Shown: positions 1 to 11,359 of the stretch, in pieces
How the letters are laid out: every line of letters starts with the position of its first letter
Position numbering within the stretch: the first letter of the stretch is position 1
NCBI GenBank assembly: GCA_001566745.1
Contig: KQ964476.1
Coordinates: 25,155-54,097 of the forward strand
Source of the DNA: Conidiobolus coronatus NRRL 28638
Taxonomy: Eukaryota; Entomophthoromycota; Entomophthoromycetes; Entomophthorales; Conidiobolaceae
DNA length: 28,943 nt
Direction: 5' to 3'
Program-made: the position numbers and the translations under genes
Notes under the pieces: model-generated
What the model saw: only the letters and a program-made list of their open reading frames with translations
The model's database searches: none
What the model was told of the DNA's origin: nothing

Positions 1-1465
1 TAATAATAAGTAAGATTACATCAACTCAGCACTTATATACTCTGTCAAGGTAAGTAATTTCTCCATTGTTTGAACTGTTAAAGAAATTAGTCAATCTTAA
101 TTTTTTGTGGAATTCCCAGAATAATCAGCTTACTCCGCGTAAATCTCACAATAATCTGGGGGGTTTAAGATTATTAAATTATTCAATTTTGATTATTTAA
201 TGGGGAAAGTTGATTTTCGCACGTTAATTTAACGTGAAAAATTAGTTTATAACAGTAATTAAGCCAACTAGATTAGCGGCTGGTCACCACATTCTAAAAT
301 TCTTTTACAATAACATTTACTCAATTCAAATTTCTAAAATTATATAATACAGGGTAGAATGAAATTTCTAATTTAGTCATTAATTAAATGGTAATTTATT
401 TACGCTGGACTTATTAAAATATTAATAAAAGTTTTATATGATATCTTATTGTAATCTGATAGCATAACTATTGCTTAAATGATTTCATTACGTGTGAGGG
501 TAATCGGAACATAATAATAGCTTAAATCTTGAAATTTAGATATATTCAGAAATATTGTAGAATTAGAATATCCATCTCATATAAAATTACGTTTTTAATG
601 TGTAAAATTGACATTTTAATTTTTATAACTAATGCTATTTAAAAAGTGTTCTTATAATTAAAAATGTAATATATGGTTAAACATGATTTTAAAAATATTA
701 TCTTAATCACAATCTAAAAATTTAAAATATCTTGTTTATTAAATAATTAATATGAACTCATAATAAAAATAATATGAATTTAGTTAACCGGAATTTCGTA
801 TATATGCATTACTTGTTAAATTGTAAAATCCTATTAAATTCGCATCTAAGTAACGTAGTTTAGTTAGAGCTAATATAAATTTTTATTTGTTTTATATATT
901 TAATTTTGCCACGTTATTAAATATTTCGCATTTTAAAATTAAATTTGATGAAAAAAATTGTTGCGAAATTGATTAAATAAATTAAGAAAATTTTTTTATT
1001 AAAAATGCGAATTATTTTAAAGTTTACAGATATATTAACTTCAATTCATAATAATAAGCTTCTATATTGAAAGGTGGATGAATATTATAAATTATAAATG
1101 CAAGTTAATACCATTATGTAATACTAGAGGGTGTTATTATTTAATATGACATGAAAAATTACAAATTTACGCCAATTTAATTTTGGTAATTTGTAAACAA
1201 TCTAATAGTATTAATATGCTTGGCATATTTTAGTAAATTATAATTTTTATAGTTAACTGAGTTTAGAAGTGTTTTATAATAATACTACAATATATATAGG
1301 TTTAAATTTATTATTTTAATAATTGGCTATATTATGCCATTTCATTTAATTTTATTATCAAATATATATTAGCTTAAACTTAAAATATATTATTGTCATT
1401 AGCGATTTATTAAAATATTATTAAGATATGATAAAAATACAGTTGATAGGAGGGAGAATAGCGAG
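1..1465. other. AT-rich region, no supported gene; possible exon edge at the left end
   Basis: I see no convincing gene here. At 49/50 there is a strong plus-strand splice donor (CAAG|GTAAGT), and a CCCAG acceptor ends at 119. Bases 1-49 could therefore be the end of an exon of a gene entering from the left, but more than one frame is open through the junction and none gives a recognisable protein. The remainder is A+T-rich, with poly-A/T tracts and no repeat shared with the rest of the window that I could find. Confidence 0.4.
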
Positions 1466-1756
1466 TTATAAGTTCCAGCTCTCAATACTCAACTTATCAT
1501 GCTTATCAGCTTGTTCAGCTTCGCAATATAAATAGTTCTCCTCGCTTTCTTCGCCAATATCGGTTTCAAAGTAAGCACTCCATTCTATAACATTCACTTG
1601 AGATTCTGTTAATCTGATGGAATTTTTCTTTTGCTTATTACTGCTGAAGGACTTCTTAATGGTTTGGAATAATTGAGTAGAGTTAGAGCACTTGGTGTAT
1701 ATTAAATTAGTTACAGATTTTGCGCTAAGTGATAGGGATAATCTTCTGCCGCTCAT
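1466..1756 (-). CDS. Small WxxYF-motif protein 1 (unknown function)
   Basis: A 96-residue intronless ORF that I do not recognise from any named family. The N-terminus is basic and Ser-rich (RRLSLSLSAKS, residues 4-14), followed by a Lys/Ser stretch (IKKSFSSNKQKK, 33-44). The motif IEWSAYFE lies at residues 57-64 and an acidic tail follows. The same (I/L)(E/D)W(S/D)(A/H)YF(E/N) core occurs in the minus-strand proteins at 2374-2607 and 18400-18828, which is the main reason to believe this is a gene. A TATAAAAG box lies at 1828-1821, about 70 bp upstream of the ATG. No signal peptide or membrane segment is evident. It may be an intracellular adaptor or regulatory protein, but that is a guess. 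Expression evidence would settle whether it is real. Confidence 0.6.
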   Translation of the reverse strand: MSGRRLSLSLSAKSVTNLIYTKCSNSTQLFQTIKKSFSSNKQKKNSIRLTESQVNVIEWSAYFETDIGEESEENYLYCEAEQADKHDKLSIESWNL

Positions 1757-1820
1757 TATAAGAAATTAAATTATTGTTATTTTGTTATTATTTTTACTCT
1801 TTTTCATGACTTATACTGCT

Positions 1821-1828
1821 CTTTTATA
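1821..1828 (-). promoter_or_regulatory. TATA box of small protein 1
   Basis: Reads TATAAAAG on the minus strand, about 65-72 bp upstream of the ATG at 1756. Similar boxes at comparable distances precede several other genes in the window. Confidence 0.5.
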
Positions 1829-2131
1829 CTATCTCTATCGCATTATCAATTTTTCAATATTCAAGTTATTAAACGCCAAATTAAATTTGATAATTACAAT
1901 TGTTCGTTGCATAAATTAATTAATAGTAAAATTTTATCCGAATTGAATTAAAATTCTAATTGAGGAACTAGTACAATAGATATAATAACCTGATTATATG
2001 ATGCAGTGTAATTGTATATACTTGTTTAGTTGAAAAAGCTTATAATTATTCTGTATCTGCATAGATAGAAGATTAAGTGGAGACTCCCTTGTATGTTTAT
2101 ATAGCTTAAATACCTTTACTTTTAATTATAT

Positions 2132-2303
2132 TTAATACTCGTAGCTGTTATTATTACGCCAATAATTAATATTCATAATAATAATATTGCGATTTGGCAC
2201 TCTGTCAAGTATGAAAGCAATAACAATAATATAATAATTGTTATATAAATAGAATTATAAAAATAATAGGCACTTACCTTGCCACAAGTATATCAACATG
2301 CAT
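2132..2303 (-). CDS. Possible tiny two-exon ORF (31 aa), doubtful
   Basis: On the minus strand, an ATG at 2303 opens a 26-nt exon (2303-2278) ending in a perfect donor (GGCAAG|GTAAGT). An acceptor TTGACAG ends at 2202, and the frame continues over 2201-2132 to a TAA. The product would be 31 residues, beginning MHVDILVAR and ending NNNSYEY. The 76-nt intron is longer than the 49-59 nt introns of the confident genes here. The donor quality is what drew attention. It could equally be an untranslated exon, part of a longer transcript, or chance. No family is recognised. Confidence 0.2.
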
Positions 2304-2373
2304 TATAATTTTAAAACTTTTATTATTATTGTTATTAATATTCAATATTAATTATTTTAAGGAAATGCCAATA

Positions 2374-2607
2374 TTACTCTACAGTGATAGAGATAGCAGT
2401 TAAATCAATTACGGGCAAACTAATATCTAATTGAGTAGAGTTAGAGTTGAAGTAGTGATCCCATTCAATGCCTTTAACCTCGTCAATATGTCCTTCTCCT
2501 CCCTTTTTATCAACAATCTTTTCACCTTCGCTAATATCTTCATCACCAGCTAAACAAGTCCAGCTCGATATAAACTTTTGTAACATGGAATTCTTTAATT
2601 TTAACAT
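2374..2607 (-). CDS. Small WxxYF-motif protein 2 (unknown function)
   Basis: A 77-residue intronless ORF of unknown function. It has a short basic/hydrophobic N-terminus (MLKLKNSMLQKFISSW), an acidic and Gly/Lys-rich middle, and the motif IEWDHYFN at residues 47-54. That motif matches the cores of the proteins at 1466-1756 (IEWSAYFE) and 18400-18828 (LDWSHYFE). Immediately after it comes SNSTQL (residues 55-60). The same peptide, encoded by an identical 19-nt stretch, occurs in protein 1 but before its motif. A TATAAAAAC box lies at 2666-2658, about 55 bp upstream of the ATG. The ATG used is the first in frame. Nothing suggests secretion. The ORF is short, so confidence rests on the shared motif and promoter layout. 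Confidence 0.55.
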   Translation of the reverse strand: MLKLKNSMLQKFISSWTCLAGDEDISEGEKIVDKKGGEGHIDEVKGIEWDHYFNSNSTQLDISLPVIDLTAISITVE

Positions 2608-2657
2608 TATTTATCCAAAACTATTATTATGATATAATCTAAGTGAGAGTTAAGTGA

Positions 2658-2666
2658 GTTTTTATA
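2658..2666 (-). promoter_or_regulatory. TATA box of small protein 2
   Basis: Reads TATAAAAAC on the minus strand, about 50-59 bp upstream of the ATG at 2607. Confidence 0.45.
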
Positions 2667-4631
2667 CTATAAAAATTCGTTGATTTTTTTTCATTTTTGG
2701 CTAATGAACCAAAATATTAATCTCCTAACAATTACCTTAAAATTTACTTTGAATAAATACTATTTATTTTACTCCTTAATTCATGCCAAATACGTATGAA
2801 TCATTATTATTTAGCTAACTTTAATTATAGTCAAACCAAGAATATTGAGTTTAAAAGGGTATATGGCAGTATTATATTATATAATATATACATATATTCA
2901 GTCTATTACAATATTATAATATAGTGGCTATTATTAGAACATCGTTAATAAGCTAATTTTTAAGAATTAAAATTTAGTTCAACGGATTATTAAATAATTA
3001 ATTTGGACTAAATTGATTAGGGGGAGAGCTTAGTTAAAGAAAGATATTCAGGATTACTTCATCTGGAGTAAAATAAATTAATCAACAAGTTTCAAATCTT
3101 CACTATTTGTTTTCTAGTTGATTATGATTATTATGTAGCTTTTTGTTATTATTTGGAGTTAACCAATACCAATAAAGTATTTTTAGTATTGTTGTCACTT
3201 ATTATTGTTGCCGGTTTTCAAAATTGATTTACTTAAAAAACAATAAAAATTTTGTTTGATCATTAGAAACATTGGATATTATTAAACAATACAAAAGGTT
3301 TTTGATAGTGAAAAATACATCACGTAACTAGCTAAGTATTAAAGAAATTAGTAAATAAATATAATTTGCGATTAAAAAATTAGCCATTTTTATAAATTTA
3401 TTTACTATAAGCTATTTCATCATTGTGAAAAACACTCCTTTATAGAATGACTATTACAAAAAGAATTTTATGATTTGCATTTTTAATAAACTTATGAATC
3501 AATGTCTCTAGAATATTTTTATTAAATGTTACTTAAAGTTTGAATATAATGCATAATGCAAATAATAATCTATTTGTTTAGCTTACTCTTGTCATAGTAT
3601 GCTATTTATCAAGATTAAATCTTACTCATCATTCTGTAATTAATCAATAAGTCAATCAACTATTAGCCGTTATTATGTTAGATTTTTAATATATACCAGG
3701 ATCCCGAGGGATTGAATATAAGGTGAGTCGCTAATATAAGATTGTATAAGAAACATAATTAGTAAGTATTATGAACTAGTTAATATTTTTAGTAACAGTT
3801 ATAAAATAAAAAGTGTTTAAGACACTGCAGCCTAATAGTTATTCTTTGCTCTCAGTTGCAATAAAAAACTAGATTAATTTTAAATATTAATTCGTCAGAT
3901 TACAGTTTAAAATATTTATATATAGCATTCTGGTTTATATTTCCATGGTATTTAAAACCAATAATAGTTATTAATCATTTATATAACTTTTGGACTAATG
4001 ATAATTGACTAACAATTATAGATATCATAAATAAAAGTAGATTTATGTAGAATAACAATTTAAGCACTTACACAGTAATATTAATAATATTGATAATATT
4101 ATTACTATTAATAAAATTTAAAAATAATTTTCTATTAAAATAGTTAAAAAAGCAACGTTATTTTATTAAATATATGTGATTCTGTATTTCATTAATATAT
4201 ATTTATAAATAATTATTGCCATATTATACTAATATATCTGCTATTAGACTTATAACTTTAGTTATAATAAATTTTATTATTGTTCTAAATTTTAATAGCT
4301 AGAGAGCATTTTAATCTAAATTGTTGATATTATCATAAACTGATGCTATTTATTATTAATAGTTATAAATTTTACTATAAAATCATTACAATTAAATAAA
4401 TTTAATTTTATATATGCTTATATTATATAATAATCGAATTTCTTTAAATTAAGACCAAAGCATAATAGCTAGTATGATAGTTTTTGTGTTAAATTATCTG
4501 AATTTACATATATTTTCTGACTATCATAAAATCAATGTAAAATATAGCTTAAATTAGTTTATTATCAAAGTTATTGTTTAAAAGTTAAATATAGTATAGT
4601 AAATTAAATAATACAGCTATAAACTCAAGAA
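2667..4631. other. Gene-poor AT-rich region
   Basis: No gene supported. One short G+C-elevated island at about 3696-3730 contains a small inverted repeat (ATCC, loop CGAG, GGAT). It is bounded by an acceptor-like TACCAG and a donor-like AAG|GTGAGT, which would make a 23-nt mini-exon, but no flanking exons could be linked to it. Runs of TAATATTAATAAT at about 4078-4118 are simple low-complexity sequence. Confidence 0.4.
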
Positions 4632-5773
4632 TTAGAGCTTTGATTTATTCTTAATAGCATATTTGTTTAATTCTGATCTAACTGAAGTCATCTGAATTTT
4701 AGGAGCTATAAAATTGCCATCAATTTCCAAAACTTTAACTATTCCATTAGCATTAGGGTCTTCAATCAGTTCCAGCATACTTTCAGCCACAAATTCAGGC
4801 TTTAATAATGGCATGATCTTTTCTATATTGCTAGCTTCTCTCTTTATTATATCGGTTTCTAAAAGAAATGCTTGTTATTATGATATAAGATTAATTTTTG
4901 TATTGAATTACTTGCAAAACTGGGTGCTATGCAGTTCACTCTAATGTTTTTCCATTTTAATTGGGATACGATTTGAGTAAAGTTCAATACCTAAACAGTA
5001 GTATTAATAAAAATTTGCCATATCATACTATATAATGTGCAAATTACAGCATTTTTAGAGAAAGAATAATAAGGGAATTCAATACACGGTTTAGAACCTG
5101 AAAACGAACCTGTGTTCATTATACAGAATTGCTTTGATGGATCCAGTTTTAATTGAGAGTCAAAGTGTTGCTTAGCAAGTAAAGTTGCTTGATAAACGGC
5201 TACCAAATTAACATTTAGAGTTAACATTGATTTCTCTATAATACAATCATTAATTTATATTACAATTAGCCTAAGATAATTTTTTATATTACTAAAATTA
5301 ACGTGTGGATAAGGTGGTTCCCCAACGCCTGCATTATTGAATAGAATCTAAATTCATAATTAGTAAAGGATCAATATTAAATGAGTGTCGTAATATTTAC
5401 TTGAGCCCCTCCAAATTCACTAGTCGCCAATTTAAATAAATTTTCAATATCTTCAAGTTTAGTGACGTCACAGTGAATATAGGCTGCTCTCTTTTTACCC
5501 TTTGATCTATATATAAAACCTAAGCAATCTATGATTATTTTTAAACTATAATATGTGCTTACTTATTGATAAGATTAACTAGAGCTTGGCCCTCTTTGTC
5601 TAAAATATCGCCAATAATAACATTACCTCTATATAACAAATTATTACCATTATTATTGATACTCAAACATATTAAGATATTAATTACCCTTTAGATATGA
5701 TCAACTCAGCAATACAACTTCCAATACCCCTCGCTCCACCTGTAATAATTGAGCATGTATTTTCTAATTTCAT
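4632..5773 (-). CDS. Short-chain dehydrogenase/reductase, 15-PGDH-like (7 exons)
   Basis: NAD(P)-dependent oxidoreductase of the classical SDR family. Exons, in reading order: 5773-5688, 5628-5563, 5506-5401, 5347-5293, 5235-5048, 4990-4912 and 4858-4632, giving 268 residues. All six introns are 53-59 nt with GT-AG ends, and the frame is kept throughout. Visible motifs are the Rossmann TGGARGIG at residues 11-18, an acidic residue after the second strand (D36, favouring NAD), NNAG at 90-93, the catalytic Asn in LNVNL (N114), Ser in NTGSFSG (S148) and the Y161-x-x-x-K165 pair. The C-terminal pattern (VAESMLELIEDP..NG) and the length resemble 15-hydroxyprostaglandin dehydrogenase-type SDRs. The true substrate cannot be read from the sequence. 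Likely cytosolic. The start is the first ATG before the Rossmann motif; a TATATAAAGGG box lies about 50-58 bp upstream. Confidence 0.9.
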
Positions 5774-5820
5774 AAAAGCAGCTATTTAAATAAAAAAGAT
5801 AATAAATTGAACTCCCTTAG

Positions 5821-5831
5821 CCCTTTATATA
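5821..5831 (-). promoter_or_regulatory. TATA box of the SDR gene
   Basis: Reads TATATAAAGGG on the minus strand, about 48-58 bp upstream of the SDR start codon at 5773. Confidence 0.5.
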
Positions 5832-6309
5832 CAAAATCAATAAAATTATTATCAATCATTATTATTTAAAACCAATATCAACAATTTAGCGAGTTTCTAT
5901 TAGACCTTATGATTTTTGATTAACTAAAAGTAAATTCAAGTTAAAGCGAAAATTACAATAACTTGATTTACCGAGATATATTAAATTTGGTAAATTGATC
6001 TATAATTAGCGCTGAGTAATATATAAAATATTCAAACTTATAATATTAATGTTTTATAAGGTAGATATTATATTATGTGATAGGAAAATATGCGATAAAA
6101 TAGATATAATTTAATCAACGTAGAAAACAGCTAATGAAAACTATTATATAGAGAAGTAGCTAATATAATGTAATTGTTATATAATAGGGAATTTAATTAT
6201 TATATTAATAAAAGCAATACTTTGAAAAAATGCAAATTATAATATAGCCTTTCAAGATCTTTTATTTTCTATTAATCTGACAAATTACAGAATGCGAAAT
6301 TAACTATTA

Positions 6310-6324
6310 TATAAGCTATTATTA
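6310..6324 (+). promoter_or_regulatory. Conserved upstream element of 5S rRNA gene 1
   Basis: TATAAGCTATTATTA, from -26 to -12 relative to the 5S start. The second 5S gene has TATAAGCCATTATTA at exactly the same distance (28503-28517), while the bases between the element and the gene differ. TATA-like elements at about this distance are known for 5S genes of some fungi and plants, so this is a likely Pol III start-site element. Confidence 0.6.
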
Positions 6325-6335
6325 ACCCCAATAAT

Positions 6336-6455
6336 TACAGCGGTCATAGATGGTTGAAAGTTACCGATCCCTTCAGAACTCGGAATATAAACGGCCAATC
6401 GCATGGTTAGTACTATGGTGGGGGACCACATGGGAATACCATGTACTGCTGAGAT
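6336..6455 (+). rRNA. 5S ribosomal RNA, copy 1
   Basis: About 120 nt with the characteristic 5S core: GATCCCTTCAGAACTCGG, GGTTAGTACTATGGTGGG, GACCACATGGGAATACCATG and the closing TGCTGAGAT pairing with the 5' end. It ends in a run of seven T (Pol III terminator). It is identical base for base to the copy at 28529-28648. The internal control region (A block, intermediate element, C block) lies at about +50 to +97. It is a single dispersed gene, not part of a tandem array or an rDNA unit, as is common in many filamentous and early-diverging fungi. The exact 5' end could differ by a base or two. Confidence 0.96.
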
Positions 6456-6461
6456 TTTTTT
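6455..6461 (+). terminator. Pol III T-run terminator of 5S copy 1
   Basis: Seven consecutive T at the 3' end of the 5S gene, matching the T7 at 28648-28654 after copy 2. Confidence 0.85.
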
Positions 6462-6488
6462 ATCTATTTTGTATTGGGTTATGTAATA

Positions 6489-6738
6489 TGAGTGATTATG
6501 GTTAAAACGAGGAAAGTTTTCTATAGATCAAATATGCAATTTTTTGTTTTCTTATATGTTTAAAGTGTATGAACAATCTCTTTTGTTAGTGAAACTAACA
6601 AAACAACTTTTTAATACGATGTTAAAAGCTAATCTCTTTTTAAATAATATCTATAAATACTAATAACTTACTTATATTAAGGTTAAAATTTTGAACTGAA
6701 CTCATACAAAATGTGAATCAAATTAACATAATTACTCG
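6489..6738 (+). mobile_element. MITE copy A (about 250 bp, TA-flanked)
   Basis: One of four related ~243-259 bp elements (others at 15664, 17766 and 23790), all in the same orientation. Terminal inverted repeats of about 17 bp read TGAGTGATTATGGTTAA at the left; the right end, read in reverse complement, is CGAGTAATTATGTTAA. Both ends are flanked by TA (6487-6488 and 6739-6740), a likely target-site duplication of Tc1/mariner type. The left block (GGTTAAAACGAGGAAAGTTT) and the right block (GTTAAAATTTTGAACTGAA through TGTGAATCAAATTAA) are shared with the other copies, while the middle is less conserved. There is no coding capacity. It lies about 30 bp after 5S copy 1 and 150 bp from the stop of MetAP2 copy 1. 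Confidence 0.8.
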
Positions 6739-6888
6739 TATATAATTTATTACTTTGACATTAGTTTAATGGGTTAATATATTAAATCTGTGTTCTATAT
6801 TGACAAAAAATTTATTGATTTTATAAAATATCTTTTATGCATTCAGTTGAATATAATAAATGTATGACTATTAATAATATAATATGCT

Positions 6889-8217
<1,329 letters not shown>

Positions 8218-8320
8218 TTAATAATAATGAAAATTATAAATAAATTTTATAGCTATCACTATGAATTTATTCTATATTTTTTATAATTTATTTTGAATTA
8301 ATTTCCCTTCATTATCACCC

Positions 8321-8327
8321 TTTTATA
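8321..8327 (-). promoter_or_regulatory. TATA box of MetAP2 copy 1
   Basis: Reads TATAAAA (followed by GGG) on the minus strand, about 115 bp upstream of the ATG at 8208. Confidence 0.45.
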
Positions 8328-9362
8328 CTAAATTAACTTATCAACCTTATTTTCTTTAATTTGTCAATTTATGGGAATTGGAAGAAGATTATTCTGGGTT
8401 ATGAAATCATAATTAATTACAATATTTTAAGCATGGTTTATAGAAAATGGCAAAAATTATACTTTTCTAAGTTAGTTATAGTGCTTTGATAAAGAAAAGG
8501 CCAATTATTTAGCGTTAGAATTTTATATTTAACCTATTATTATAAACTTTTGCTTTTGTATTCTAATTAATTAGGCGAAAGCTGCTGAATATCTCATTTT
8601 TTAAATTTTTTAAATGATTTGATTCTAATAACTAGACGTATATTTATAGTTATATAGAGACTTTACTGTGATGATTAACTATATACTATAAATTAATATG
8701 TGTTATTTATTTAATAATAAAACTGCATAAAAACTGTGGCAAATCAAATATTCATTAATTAAGAATTTTTAGAAAATTGTAAGCCCTAAATAATCTTAAT
8801 TAAGCTCAAATCAATTAGCTTTAGTTAACTCAACATTACCAAATAAAATTTTTTATTATTATCGTACGACAAAGTTGTACAATTCCTTTGAATCCAGATA
8901 TTCTGTGTAATTTGAACTTTTACGTAGAAGTGGATTATAAAAAGTTGAAAAAATATTTGAAGTAATAGTTTATAATATTAAAAATATAGATATCCAAGGC
9001 AAATTTTATATAAATTAAGAACATCTTTAAACTAAAATGTCTATTTACAATTTTTATATAGAAAATAAAATTATTCTACAGCAACGTTTTTTCTGTAAAC
9101 TTTGTCAATTTTGGAAGTTTTAAAAGCTAATTGAGTTAGAGATTTATTATCAATTAAATAATAAAAAAAATATAGATTCTATAGGAAATGTGTAGAAAGG
9201 GGGAGGTGATCTTCTCAAAAATTTGATTAAATGTTAAGGTATTAAGTTTGTGAAGTGTTGTGTTATATGACATCATGACTATTATATATAAGTAAAGTAA
9301 AGTGTATAGTTTAAACAAAATTATGTATATGTATAAGTTCCAAAAATTGGTCGAAATCTCTA
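8328..9362. other. Intergenic AT-rich region with one coding-like fragment
   Basis: No full gene. On the minus strand, about 9146-9070 reads as an open protein-like stretch (SLTQLAFKTSKIDKVYRKN in the middle) ending in TAA. It follows the stop of the nucleotidyltransferase gene and could be a decayed gene fragment, a last exon, or just 3'-UTR. I could not link it to an upstream exon. The remainder shows nothing. Confidence 0.35.
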
Positions 9363-11359
9363 TCAAGAAGCTGTAGCGGTTGCAGTTGGATTAGCTTTAC
9401 CATTGGCTCTGGATGAGTTGCGATTGCTGGATTTTTTACGACTCTTAGATGATTTAGAAGACTGCGATGATGAGCTATTAGGAGGATTGCTACCACTGTT
9501 GGCATTACTATTGCTGTTATTCTTTGGGCCTCTGTTTCCTGACTTTTCACCCCTTCCCCTAGATCTATTCCTACTATTCGATGAATTAGACCTTCTATTA
9601 TTCTCTTTGCCATTTGGCTCACTTTTAGGCTTTGACCCAGATGTATCGTGATTGGCCCTTTGATCTGATTTGCTTCGATTATTAGATCTAGAAGAAGAAT
9701 CTTTAGGCTTTGCTGATATAGGAGCAGCTGGCTTAGGGTCAGGGATATTGGAATATAAATTAGGAATATTTGGTAATGGTGCAGACTTTGGAAGATTAAT
9801 TCTACGCTTAGGGTCATACTTTGGAGGGTGAAGATAATGAGGATGATCTAAAGCAAGTTGAGATGTGAGGTAAGTTAACTCTTCAACAATCTCATCATCC
9901 CATTGGAAGAAAGAAGTTTCACCAGTGTTAGGATCTTCGGTTTCACTTCCATCTGAATTAGAATAAATAGGTCTATAGGTTTGACAAACCATTGAGAATG
10001 AAGATTTTTCAAGTAAAATTCTAGCAGCTCTCCTTAATTCATCTCTAATACCTATTACACTAATCAAATCCGCACTATTGCCTAAATTTCTAATTGTTGT
10101 GAAGGGCTCTTCAATACAGAACATTCTATATAGCTTTCCCGTGTGCCATCCTTTTTCTTTTTTTGATAAGTATTTACCATTTCTAACACTTACTACATTT
10201 TCATTAAAATCAAATTCATAACCAAAATGCTTAAAGAATGCGAATAATAGCCCTCCTAAAGTTTCCTTATTAGCTCTACCAAATCCTGCGAGTAAGCTTA
10301 CATCGTCAAAGAATGCTACGTTCACACCATGAGTATGTGATGGAGCACAGGGAATTTGATGAAGCACAGGTAATATCGGTGGATTCCTCATTTGTAAAAA
10401 GTTAATTACAATGTTAACCCAAGTATAAGTCGATAATGTACCGCCAGCAGCTATTTTCAATTTAAAATAAGTAAACCTGCTCTATTTAAACAATATAAAA
10501 AGATTACCTGCATCATTAAGTTTTCTCCTACTAGTCCAATATTTAATCATCATTGTTAACGGCCTTACTCTAGGGTCGATATCAACATACGTCCGTATTA
10601 GTTTAGTATTGCTTAATGCAACTGGGTTATTAACGTTGAAATCACAAAACAAATCACTATTTTAAGATGAATATATTAATTGGTATTAGCTAGAATTTTT
10701 AAACTTACAGTAGAGTATCATAAGCCTTAACAATGGGAATTTTTGCTTCTGGAATGCATGTATATTTGTAAATCCATCTATTAAATTAATCTCGTTAATA
10801 TTACTACGGTTGTAACTAGTAATCTTATATTACACTTTTTTAAGCAATTAGCTAAGGTTCTTATATTTTTAAAAACTTCACCCGGAGTTAATATACAAAC
10901 GTCTACATCGCTATGGTTTGAACCCAGTGAATTTGTAGATGAACTATATGTCTAATATTAATACTTGAATAATTTTTTTAATATTATAAAAATTTTTTAC
11001 CCAAATAGCTCACTAGTAATTTCTTGATCAGGAAATTCTAATTCAAATATATGCTGGAGACGGATAAGAAATAGCCTTCTTTTCTCTGAGCTATCGAAAG
11101 TAGGTGTCAATTTCTAAATATATGGGTAAGGGTAATTGTAGATATATGAAAATAGTTATTTTACCTCATATATTGATAGCATATCCATAGTAATAATACT
11201 CTCTGAGTTACTTGATAAATTATTTTTAGCTTTAAGCTTAGCATCCTTACAACTTAAGCTCAATCTTCTAGTTTGGGAGGGGGACCTTTCACCCTCCGAA
11301 CTTTGATCAGAGCTGCTTGAGCTTTGATTTCGCCAAGAATCTTGTGTTGATTGGGTCAT
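9363..11359 (-). CDS. Cid1-type non-canonical poly(A)/poly(U) polymerase (6 exons)
   Basis: RNA 3'-nucleotidyltransferase that adds A or U tails, probably in RNA turnover. Exons, in reading order: 11359-11165, 11113-11001, 10943-10836, 10777-10709, 10656-10508 and 10450-9363, with introns of 51, 57, 58, 52 and 57 nt. The frame holds across all junctions, giving 573 residues. The Pol-beta-fold signature LFGSSTNSLG..SDVDV gives the G103-S104 helix and D115/D117; the third catalytic Asp is D167 in LFCDFNVNNP. DPRVRPL and LSTYTWVNIVINFLQ (central domain) follow. The PAP-associated region runs from ETLGGLLFAFFKHF (about 274-287) to FCIEEPF (about 322-328). A long S/N/R/K-rich tail (about 458-573) is probably disordered and may bind RNA. 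Exon 3 uses the second of two nearby acceptors (AG at 10944), because only that one restores LFGSS. A/U preference cannot be told from sequence. Confidence 0.9.

Noticed and set aside
4714-4944. 76-aa plus-strand ORF
   Set aside because: Antisense to the last exons of the SDR gene, which carry clear family motifs.
9154-9366. 70-aa minus-strand ORF after the nucleotidyltransferase gene
   Set aside because: AT-rich hydrophobic composition typical of chance ORFs in intergenic DNA; it overlaps the end of the real gene.
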